Source: Sphingopyxis sp. YR583 (lineage in GTDB: Bacteria; Pseudomonadota; Alphaproteobacteria; Sphingomonadales; Sphingomonadaceae). Taken from it: DNA of 64,000 nt. Positions 25,049 through 32,317 of this stretch are shown one piece after another. The DNA lies in NCBI RefSeq assembly GCF_900108295.1, contig NZ_FNWK01000001.1, positions 1,116,001 to 1,180,000 on the forward strand, written 5' to 3'. The first letter of the stretch is position 1. Every line of letters starts with the position of its first letter. Both the position numbers and the translations under genes were made by a program. The notes beneath the pieces were generated by a model. The model was given only the letters and a program-made list of their open reading frames with translations, did not search any database and was not told the origin of the DNA.

Positions 25049-27607
25049 TTACCAGCGCTTGGAGATACTGAAGCTCACGAAGCGGCCCACCGGCGAATAG
25101 TTCGTCGAGTCATACGGCGGCTGATAGACGATCGTCGTCGCGATCGCGGACGGCTTGGTGTTGAACATATTCTCAAGCGAGAGGCTGAGATCGAGCCCGC
25201 GTAGTAACGAAGCCCCTTCTTCGAACCGGTAGCGGGCGATGAGATCGACCGTCGTCATCCCGTCGATCGCGAGCGACGTTGCCGTGCGCGCGTCGGATAC
25301 GCCGCCGGTGTAATTGACGAAGGAAGAGAGGGTGAAGCCGCGATCGGAATAGGCCGCGCCGCCCCGGACCCGAAAATGCGGCGGATTGAAAAGATATCCC
25401 GCAAGCGGTTGTTCAGGTTGGAGCGCACTCAGCACCTGCTTGCTATGGATATAGCTTCCATAGAGTGACAGATCGATCTTGCGCGCGCCGCCGACATCGA
25501 AGCCATAGCGCGCATCGATGTCGACACCGCGGATCGACTGCGTGCTCGCGTTGACGCGTCGATTGTCGATGATGGCTACTACCTTCGCAGGATCATAGGG
25601 AACCGTCGTGGCATTGGTGTAGGTGCCTGCTGCCAAGGCAGCCGCCAGTTTCGCTGCGTTCGGCGATAGAGTCACCTGCTCGCCATATATCGGATTGGAT
25701 AGCGACGTGCTGCTGTAGAGGATCGGCACGACAACACGGTCGCGGTAATCCACCTCATAATAGGTCACCTCAAGTCGCGCGCCGGCAAGCGCCACGGGAT
25801 GGGCGACGAACGATGCCGACCAACTCGTCGCTCGCTCCGGTTTCAGTGACAGGTTCCCGCCGGCAAGAAAGAGGACGGTCGCATCCGCGGGATAGGCCGA
25901 GCCGCCTAGTCGCGACGCCTGATAGAGGATGGTCGAATTTCCGCTCAACTGTTCGTAGAAAGTTGGCGCGCGGAATGATTTTCCCCAAGTCGCCTTCAGT
26001 TCGAAATCGGCGCTCGGCGCATAAATGAGCCCGAACTTGGGCGTAGTAACCCGATACTCGCCGGTATAATCTTCGTACCGAAGCGCGGCGGCCAGGTTGA
26101 GACTGTGAAGTCCCGCAATATCCTGAGCGGGGGATGCTATCGGAACATTAATCTCGCCGAATGCATAGACGGTGTCCCGTGTCAGCCTGATATCGCGCGC
26201 CGACGCGGCCGGGATAGTCCGCTGGTCATGCCAGTAGTTCGCACGATACCCCCCACCGACGGCAACCCGAATGTCGCCCGACGGCAGGGTAAACAACGGT
26301 CCGTCCGCCGCGAGTTCGGCCGACATCCCTTCATTGCAATAGCACCCCGAACCCGCAACCGAAGTAACCCCCGAGATCGTCTGGACCGATCGATAGTCCG
26401 AGGAATTCATCGAATAGGTTCCGCTCAGCGACACGGCCCAGCCGGGCGAGACTTTCCAGTCGAGCGACGACGCCAGCGACAGACCTTCGATCTCATATCG
26501 CTCGTCGAGGTTGTAGGGCATTGTCGGCACGATCGGGATGATCCGGTTGCTTGAGCGCCGGTTGTACAGGGCATCCAGGCGGATCGAGAGATCGGGAACG
26601 ATCTGTTGTTCGGCGCCGAACGCAACCGCGTGCCATTTCTGGTTCGGCTGGTACATCAACTCGTCGGCGGGGCCCGTCCCCAGATCGCGTTGCGACGCCT
26701 TGATCGCGGTCGTCCGCCCGAATTCGTAAGCGAGCCAGACGCCGCCGCTGTCCCAGCTCGTACCGCCGATCAAGCCATATTGCTGCTGCTCGTTACCGCC
26801 GTCCGTCGACGCACCCCAGCGCGCCGAGGCTTCGAGGCCATCAAAGCGCTTTTTCAGCAGGATGTTCGCAACCCCGGCGACCGCGTCCGATCCGTACAGC
26901 GCCGATGAACCGTCAGGAACGACCTCGATCCGGTCGAGTGCCAGAAACGGGATAGCCGATACGTCGATCCCCTGCTGCGCGCCACCATAGGCGACGCGGT
27001 GACCGTTAAGCAGGGTGAGTGTTGCGTCGCTACCGAGGCCGCGCAGGTTGATGGTCGCCGCCCCGCCAAAGCCGGTACCGCGGCTCTCGGGAACACCATA
27101 GCCGACACCGGCGTTGCTACCGCCGCCGAAGTTCTGGGGGATGGTACGGATCACGTCAGCGACGCTCGCCTGCCCGGCGTTGCGCATATCCTCGGCAGTC
27201 CGCACAACGACCGGAGATGCGACACTGTTCCCGCGGATACGCGACCCGGTGACAATGATTTCAGCGTCCTCGCTATCGGCCGCGGCGCTTCCGGCCTCGC
27301 TTTCCCCCGCGACGATGGCAATCGCGCCCGAGGTGTCGATCCGGTAGCTGAAGCCGGTGCCGCGGAGCAGCGCCGCGAGCGCCGCTTCTGCAGAAAGCGA
27401 TCCCCGAACGCCGGCCGAACGCGCCCCTCGAATATCGTCCGCCTTGTAGATGATCTGCCGACCGGACTGGCGGCCATAGGCATCGAGCGCCGACTTCAGA
27501 CTCCCCGCTGCGATATTATAGGCTCGGGTCTGAGCCTGCGCCGGCGTCGCCATCGCGACCACACACACGCCTGTAGCAAGCGTCGCAGCAAGGCTTCTCA
27601 TCTTCAT
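25049..27607 (-). CDS. TonB-dependent transducer with STN domain (module 2)
   Basis: 852 residues from the ATG at 27607, which has GGGGGAAACG upstream and starts MKMRSLAATLATG; an in-frame upstream start at 27640 is less likely. It has a signal peptide (cleavage near AQAQT), an STN domain (about 28-100, YNIAAGSLKSALDAYGRQSGRQ), a TonB box AEIIVTGSR, a plug with RGLGSDATLTLLNGHR and SSALYGSDAVAGVAN, and a barrel ending SISKRW. It is closely paralogous to the module 1 receptor throughout the plug and barrel ends. It likely senses and imports a peptide and signals through the FecR/FecI pair upstream. Confidence 0.93.
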   Translation of the reverse strand: MKMRSLAATLATGVCVVAMATPAQAQTRAYNIAAGSLKSALDAYGRQSGRQIIYKADDIRGARSAGVRGSLSAEAALAALLRGTGFSYRIDTSGAIAIVAGESEAGSAAADSEDAEIIVTGSRIRGNSVASPVVVRTAEDMRNAGQASVADVIRTIPQNFGGGSNAGVGYGVPESRGTGFGGAATINLRGLGSDATLTLLNGHRVAYGGAQQGIDVSAIPFLALDRIEVVPDGSSALYGSDAVAGVANILLKKRFDGLEASARWGASTDGGNEQQQYGLIGGTSWDSGGVWLAYEFGRTTAIKASQRDLGTGPADELMYQPNQKWHAVAFGAEQQIVPDLSIRLDALYNRRSSNRIIPIVPTMPYNLDERYEIEGLSLASSLDWKVSPGWAVSLSGTYSMNSSDYRSVQTISGVTSVAGSGCYCNEGMSAELAADGPLFTLPSGDIRVAVGGGYRANYWHDQRTIPAASARDIRLTRDTVYAFGEINVPIASPAQDIAGLHSLNLAAALRYEDYTGEYRVTTPKFGLIYAPSADFELKATWGKSFRAPTFYEQLSGNSTILYQASRLGGSAYPADATVLFLAGGNLSLKPERATSWSASFVAHPVALAGARLEVTYYEVDYRDRVVVPILYSSTSLSNPIYGEQVTLSPNAAKLAAALAAGTYTNATTVPYDPAKVVAIIDNRRVNASTQSIRGVDIDARYGFDVGGARKIDLSLYGSYIHSKQVLSALQPEQPLAGYLFNPPHFRVRGGAAYSDRGFTLSSFVNYTGGVSDARTATSLAIDGMTTVDLIARYRFEEGASLLRGLDLSLSLENMFNTKPSAIATTIVYQPPYDSTNYSPVGRFVSFSISKRW

Positions 27608-27684
27608 CGTTTCCCCCTGTACGGCCGCACCCTGTTGCAACCCTCAGGAATAACGACAAACCGGCGTCACATAACCGTAACGCA

Positions 27685-28656
27685 TCAGCTCGAGATTTTT
27701 ATCGCGTCGGGCGTGACATCGACGCGGAGGCCATAGGCATCGCGCAGCAGCCGGGCGAAGGCCTCCACATTCGAGGCCTGAAACGTGCCGCCGATACGAA
27801 TGCTCGCAGCCTCGGGATCGGTCACGAGAATCGGGCGCTGGTGGTAACGGCTGAACTCCGCCGCCGCGTCGGCAAGGCTCGTCTGGTCGAAACTGAGCAT
27901 ACCGTCGCGCCAGGCGAGCGCGTTTCCGACACGCTCTTCGGAGCGTTCGGCAACGAGGATCGAGCGGCCATCGCTGATGGCTGACATGCCGCCCGTGATC
28001 GTCGCAGACGCCGGGCGCGCGCCTCCGCCGGGAACCTCGTCAATCCGGACCCTGCCCTCGATCACCGATACCGATACCCTCTCACCGTCACGCCGGACCG
28101 AAAATTTCGTGCCGAGCACGGTCACCGTCCGGGTTCCTGCATGTACGACAAAGGGCCGGCCCGCATCATGGGCCACCTCGAAATAGGCTTCGCCATCCTC
28201 GAGCCATATATCCCGGCGTCCCGAGGACGCCGACGACCGGATCACGCTGCGGGTGTTGAGTTCAACATGGCTGCCGTCGGCAAGCTCGACATTCTTGCGC
28301 TCGCCCACGGGAGACCGGAAGGTCAGGGCGACCTGCTGCCGCGCTGCCGGCCGCGGCACGATCTGGATCGAGCCGATCCAGACAGCGACCGCGAGCGAGG
28401 CAGCAAGCGCGAAGGGTTTCCAATGTCGGCGCAACGGGCCTTCGATGGGTGGAACCGTCTCCGGCTCAACCCCGAGCGAGCCGATGCGGTCTGCCTCACG
28501 CCAGCTATGCTTCAATCGCCAGTAGGCTGCCTTGTTGCCGTCGGATTCGGCAAGCCAGGCGTCGAGATCGACCTGGTCGCTTTCCGACCAGTCACCGTTT
28601 TCGCGGCGTATGATCCAGGCGGATGCCTTGTCGGACGCCTCCGCTGCGCGGCTCAT
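27685..28656 (-). CDS. FecR-family anti-sigma factor (module 2)
   Basis: 323 residues. The N-terminal DUF4880 part (ASAWIIRRENGDWSESDQ, DAWLAESDGNKAAYWRLKHSW) precedes one membrane segment (about 83-100) and a periplasmic FecR domain (LADGSHVELNTRSVI, AYFEVAHDAGRPFVV, GTKFSVR). It ends with an STN-like region. It overlaps the sigma-factor gene by four bases (28653-28656) exactly as in module 1, and is followed after 77 bases by its receptor. Confidence 0.92.
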   Translation of the reverse strand: MSRAAEASDKASAWIIRRENGDWSESDQVDLDAWLAESDGNKAAYWRLKHSWREADRIGSLGVEPETVPPIEGPLRRHWKPFALAASLAVAVWIGSIQIVPRPAARQQVALTFRSPVGERKNVELADGSHVELNTRSVIRSSASSGRRDIWLEDGEAYFEVAHDAGRPFVVHAGTRTVTVLGTKFSVRRDGERVSVSVIEGRVRIDEVPGGGARPASATITGGMSAISDGRSILVAERSEERVGNALAWRDGMLSFDQTSLADAAAEFSRYHQRPILVTDPEAASIRIGGTFQASNVEAFARLLRDAYGLRVDVTPDAIKISS

Positions 28657-29225
28657 ATCTCTCTCCCCTGCCGCCCTTTCCGGGCAAGTTTCTGTCTTAT
28701 GATCTTGCCAGTTCCGCCCAGCATGAAGTCGGCAAGCGCCTTCATACCCATGGAAAGCTGACGCTCGACGGCATCGATGCCGATGCCGAGATGCGCCGCC
28801 GTCTCGCGCGTGTTCATGCCTTCGATCTTGCGGAGCAGGACGATCTGGCGGACGCGCGGCGAAAGCCGGTCGATCCCTTCCTGCGTGCGCCGGAGCGCCT
28901 CGCGGGCCAGGACATGCCGTTCGGCGGTCAGCAGGTCGGCGTCATGTTGCACGGCCTCGAGATCGGCAACGAGTTCGAACGAAACGATGCGCGCCCGCTT
29001 GGCACGGTTGATCAGATGGTTGCGGGCAACCGTAAACAGATAGGGCCTGACCTCGTCCGGCAGGCAGCGGCGGGCACCGGCAATGACCTGCTCGTAAATG
29101 TCGTGCCGCAGATCGACGACGTCATCCGCGACCCGCCAGTTGCGCCGGATAAACTGGGTCAGCGCCGCCTCATTCGGCAGCACCTCGCGGCAGAACCAGC
29201 TCTCGAGAATATCGTCATCCACCAT
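28653..29225 (-). CDS. ECF sigma factor, FecI-like (module 2)
   Basis: 190 residues from the ATG at 29225 (MVDDDILESW), with GGGAGG about 12 bases upstream; longer in-frame starts extend into sequence without similarity. Region 2 (DLRHDIYEQVIAGARR, YLFTVARNHLINRAKR) and region 4 (LSPRVRQIVLLRKIEGMNTRETAAHLGIGIDAVERQL, in parts) are clear. It should be released by the adjacent FecR to transcribe the receptor-peptidase pair. It is divergent enough from the module 1 sigma factor to suggest distinct promoter preferences. Confidence 0.9.
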   Translation of the reverse strand: MVDDDILESWFCREVLPNEAALTQFIRRNWRVADDVVDLRHDIYEQVIAGARRCLPDEVRPYLFTVARNHLINRAKRARIVSFELVADLEAVQHDADLLTAERHVLAREALRRTQEGIDRLSPRVRQIVLLRKIEGMNTRETAAHLGIGIDAVERQLSMGMKALADFMLGGTGKIIRQKLARKGRQGREI

Positions 29226-29629
29226 CGGCGCGCCTGCCTCCCGGGCGATCGTCTGCCCTTCTACCGAAGGAAGACAATTGGTGACAGAAAAGCCGTAACG
29301 ACTTTTTTTGAAGGCGCGGGCCGCGCCTTCCGTGCGATTCACTACCTAACCCGGTTCATCGATTCTGGCCGATAACAGCCAGTCTGCTTTTTCTTCTGGA
29401 AACCCCCAAAGCCGACGGCACCTCATCAGTTAGGGGCAGCGAGAAAGGGCCTTCTGTCGAACTCCCGCCCCTGCAAAGCAAAAACGGCAAACTTCCGTGA
29501 TTATTGGGGGTCAGACCTAGTATTTTTCCGCATGCCGCACCAGATAGCACTGATCGCATCCCTCAGTTCTGAGCGCCGATGCGACTGAGAGATGCGTCGA
29601 AGCTCCCGCTCATTTTGTGGAGCTGCGCC
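29226..29629. other. Intergenic region left of small protein A
   Basis: About 400 bases without a convincing gene; short frames on both strands lack ribosome sites. I looked for a lasso precursor (a 40-60 residue frame with a Thr two before a Gly-started core and an acid at core position 7-9) and saw none. The right part (29560-29629) is the leader of the small protein gene, related to 36665-36733. Confidence 0.45.
29571..29595 (+). repeat. Shared leader element, copy A
   Basis: GAGCGCCGATGCGACTGAGA and the five following bases match 36676-36700 at 23 of 25 positions. It lies 34 bases before the start of small protein A, as copy B lies 33 bases before its paralogue. Similarity continues weakly to the start codon (CTCCCGCTC in both), so a conserved promoter or untranslated leader is likely. 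Confidence 0.6.
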
Positions 29630-29977
29630 ATGCCAAAGGTATCGACTTTTTCGAAGACCGCGCTTTCCTCCTTCGCTTCCGTTCGCCAAGTTCGAAGAGT
29701 TCTTTCAAAGCCGGAGATGGAGCGACAATCAGCTGTCGAGAATTGGGAAAATGAAGGCGGTCGTTTCCCCGAGTTTGCTCCACTACGACACCCGTCTTCT
29801 GTGGTCGTCACAGGCCCTGAGCAGCTGGCTAACGAGATAGATCAGCTGACAAAAGCTCTCGCCAGCGATTTTGCGAATGGGTGTGTTGGGAAGCGCTACA
29901 ATACCTATCAGCATCGTTCGCGAGTGATCCGGCAATTGACGGCGTGCAGGGCCGCGCTGTGTTCTGGTCCTCTATAA
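29630..29977 (+). CDS. Small conserved protein of unknown function, paralogue A
   Basis: 115 residues from the ATG at 29630. I do not recognise a named domain. The middle has WENEGGRFPEFAPLRHPS (about 38-55) and the C-terminus LASDFANGCVGKRYNTYQHR followed by RVIRQLTA, both almost repeated in the protein at 36734. It is soluble, basic, without signal peptide or membrane segment. There is no clear Shine-Dalgarno site (GTGGAGCTGCGCC is the nearest). A longer frame from 29579 overlaps the shared leader and is less likely. A role linked to the neighbouring surface genes is possible but not shown. Confidence 0.7.
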   Translation: MPKVSTFSKTALSSFASVRQVRRVLSKPEMERQSAVENWENEGGRFPEFAPLRHPSSVVVTGPEQLANEIDQLTKALASDFANGCVGKRYNTYQHRSRVIRQLTACRAALCSGPL

Positions 29978-30047
29978 CTCGAACTCAACCGTCAGCGTGA
30001 CTGCCGATTGCCCTGAGGGCATGGAAGACCCCTTATAAGCAAAGACT

Positions 30048-30386
30048 TTATTGTTCGGAGATACCTCGCGAAATGGCGACACTTCCGTCTGCCAAGGCAC
30101 TCCTGCCGCCCTTTCGAGGCTTCGTTTCGACCGGCGCTATGCTAGCGACAACTCCCAAAGTGACATGGCATGGGTTGTCGATGAGCCCTTCTTCCAGCGC
30201 CATCGCCACAAGGTGGGCGCGATTGCGCGAACGGGTTTTCAGTTTGAGGTGGCTGATATGGGACTCGACGGTACGCGAATTGATCTCGAGCTCTCGACCG
30301 ATCTCCTTCGCGGAGGCACCCGAAGCAACGAGCGTCAGCACTTCGAGCTCCCGCGCCGTCATAGGCTGCATCAATATATAAGGCAT
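30048..30386 (-). CDS. LuxR/NarL-type HTH protein without receiver domain
   Basis: 112 residues. A GerE/LuxR DNA-binding domain fills about residues 8-68 (TARELEVLTLVASGASAKEIG, RTVESHISHLKLKTRSRNRA pieces), followed by a short non-conserved tail. There is no phosphoreceiver or ligand domain. GGAGGGAAATC precedes the ATG, an excellent ribosome site. It faces away from the fimbrial operon across a 554-base AT-rich gap and is the likely local regulator of it, by analogy with small LuxR-type regulators of fimbriae. Confidence 0.9.
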   Translation of the reverse strand: MPYILMQPMTARELEVLTLVASGASAKEIGRELEINSRTVESHISHLKLKTRSRNRAHLVAMALEEGLIDNPCHVTLGVVASIAPVETKPRKGGRSALADGSVAISRGISEQ

Positions 30387-30940
30387 GATTTCCCTCCGGG
30401 GATCGCTCTTGCTGGGTCTTCAGCAAATTTGCGATCCTGGGCAGGCCCACGTGCGGGAATTGCGATTTCCCTTGTTCGACTGCGACTCGGAGTTCATCGA
30501 CCGGCCCTCTTAGCCTTTGATTAAGATTCATTCAACGAATTAAGCCTCCCATGCTTGCAATAGCTTGCCTGAAATAGATTGCCTGCTGCCCCATCCTGAG
30601 AATGACGGCCCAAGCGATCCGAAATCTCGTACCCCTAGAGTACGGGCTAGATCAGAAATGCACATACGTAAAAATACAGACGTATTAACCTGAGTTGTAA
30701 CATGAATGATATGGTGACATAAAAATCTCATCGGGCATTCACAACAATTCCAAAGTCCTATCTATATTACTTCATGTAGATGAGGATTATTGAGTGATAT
30801 TGTAAAAACACTTTTCACTATTTTGAAGTTGCTATGAATTTTCGATTTCGATTCACCAATGGATCGAATTCCTTTGCTCGATCATCGGGCATACGAAGCC
30901 GGAAATCCCCGGTAACCACTTAAAATCAAGGGAATTATTC
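30387..30940. other. AT-rich regulatory region before the fimbrial operon
   Basis: No gene was found. GC content falls well below the surroundings from about 30640 to 30940. Short inverted repeats that could bind the LuxR-type regulator are GTACCCCTAGAGTAC (about 30630-30644) and TACGT...ACGTA (about 30665-30684). The fimbrial promoter must lie in the right part. Confidence 0.5.
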
Positions 30941-31495
30941 ATGCGCAATTCACTATTCCTCGCTTCCGCAGCTATCGCATTGGTCGGCTTCAACGCCGCC
31001 CCCGCTATGGCGGAAACACTCAGTGTGCAGGGCGTCGTTGCCCCCTATTGCAACGTCAATCTCACCAATGTCTCGAGCGGCACCGCCTCGATCGCCTTCA
31101 CCGACAACCAGAAGGTCGCGAACCTGCGCCTTTCGTGCAATGCCGCTTCGGGAACGAAGATGGTCACCGATCCGCTGAACGGTGACTTGCTCAGCGCTGC
31201 CGGCAATCGCATCAACTATGCGATGACGCTGAAGTCGCCCACCAATGCCAATTTCGTGATCAATGAAACCGACACGGCGCCGGGCAATGCCGAAGCCGTT
31301 GGCCTCTTCACGCGGCAGCAGGCCGGCTATGCGCAGAGCGTCGCCAACGGCCTTCCGCTCGAGCTCTGGCTCAATGTGAACGTCGAGAACGCCAATACCC
31401 AGCCGGATTTCTCGACCCCCAACGTGTTCCCGGCTGATGCGGCGCCTGCTGGCACCTATACCGAGGTGTTCAGCTTCACCGCTTCGTCCATCTGA
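30941..31495 (+). CDS. Fimbrial major subunit-like secreted protein
   Basis: 184 residues with a signal peptide (cleavage near AMAET, residue 24) and a beta-rich body with two cysteines (APYCNVNL, about 37, and LSCNAA, about 66) placed like the disulfide of chaperone-usher pilins. AAGGGA precedes the ATG. It is the first gene of a four-gene operon with chaperone, usher and a tip-like protein, so it is most likely the repeating shaft subunit. Confidence 0.82.
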   Translation: MRNSLFLASAAIALVGFNAAPAMAETLSVQGVVAPYCNVNLTNVSSGTASIAFTDNQKVANLRLSCNAASGTKMVTDPLNGDLLSAAGNRINYAMTLKSPTNANFVINETDTAPGNAEAVGLFTRQQAGYAQSVANGLPLELWLNVNVENANTQPDFSTPNVFPADAAPAGTYTEVFSFTASSI

Positions 31496-31567
31496 TCGGA
31501 CGGGTCATGCATGGGATCGCCTTCACGGGCGGTCCCATGCTGCATTTTGACGGCGGGAACATGTCTC

Positions 31568-32314
31568 ATGCGTATCGCATATTCACTTTGTGCCGCAGCT
31601 ATCGGGCTTCTCGCCAACGCCTCGCCGGCGCAGGCGCAGGGCTATCAAATCCAGCCCATGCTCGCGACGATCCGCCCCTCGGGCCCCGATTCCCGGCTGA
31701 CATTGTCGATCAAGAACACCGGCGAAGTGCCGATCATGCTCGAAATGATCCCCTTTCGTGCGAGTGTCGACGAGGCCGGAACGCCGACCCGGGCACCGGA
31801 GGACAAGGACCTGCTGGTCTATCCCGCGCAGACGGCCATTCCCCCCGGGCGCGAACAGACCGTACAGATACGCTATATCGGCGATGCCGCCCTCGCCGAG
31901 GCGCGGATGTATGGTGTGCGCGTGGCGCAATTGCCGATCGATTTTCGCACCGGCGCCGCGAAGGGCGACGCCAATGCTCAGGCGGATGTGAAGGTCAGCT
32001 TCAATTTCCTCAGCCATATCATCGTCTCGCCGGAGTCCGCCCGGTCCGACATCGTTGTCGAGGTCGTCGAGCACAAAGCCGATGGTGGTCTGGCGCTGCG
32101 GCTCCGCAATCCCGGAACGGGAATTGCGGTGCTCAACTCGGCGCGTTGGACCTTCACCGACGCCGCAGGAAAGAGCGTGGAGCTCGATACCGACCATGTT
32201 CAACTCGGAGATTTTTCGGCGCTCTTGCCGCACCAGGACCGGCTGGCGTCGGTCGCTGCGAAGGATGTCCCCGGACTGACGGGCACGATTACGTCCAAGC
32301 TGGAAATACCGTGA
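31568..32314 (+). CDS. Periplasmic fimbrial chaperone
   Basis: 248 residues with an N-terminal signal peptide (MRIAYSLCAAAIGLLANA; cleavage near AQAQ) and the two-domain immunoglobulin-like pattern of pilus chaperones. The strand RLTLSIKNTGEVP and the PPGREQTVQIRYIG segment correspond to the subunit-binding edge. The ATG at 31568 gives a correct signal peptide; the open frame upstream is unlikely. It should hold subunits in the periplasm and hand them to the usher, whose gene starts three bases after its stop. Confidence 0.87.
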   Translation: MRIAYSLCAAAIGLLANASPAQAQGYQIQPMLATIRPSGPDSRLTLSIKNTGEVPIMLEMIPFRASVDEAGTPTRAPEDKDLLVYPAQTAIPPGREQTVQIRYIGDAALAEARMYGVRVAQLPIDFRTGAAKGDANAQADVKVSFNFLSHIIVSPESARSDIVVEVVEHKADGGLALRLRNPGTGIAVLNSARWTFTDAAGKSVELDTDHVQLGDFSALLPHQDRLASVAAKDVPGLTGTITSKLEIP

Positions 32315-32317
32315 CGC

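Noticed and set aside
16108..29225. Siderophore (ferric citrate-type) uptake system
   Set aside because: FecI/FecR/STN receptor alone would suggest iron uptake, but the peptidase in each module and the lasso-isopeptidase signatures point to peptides. Iron-peptide ligands remain possible.
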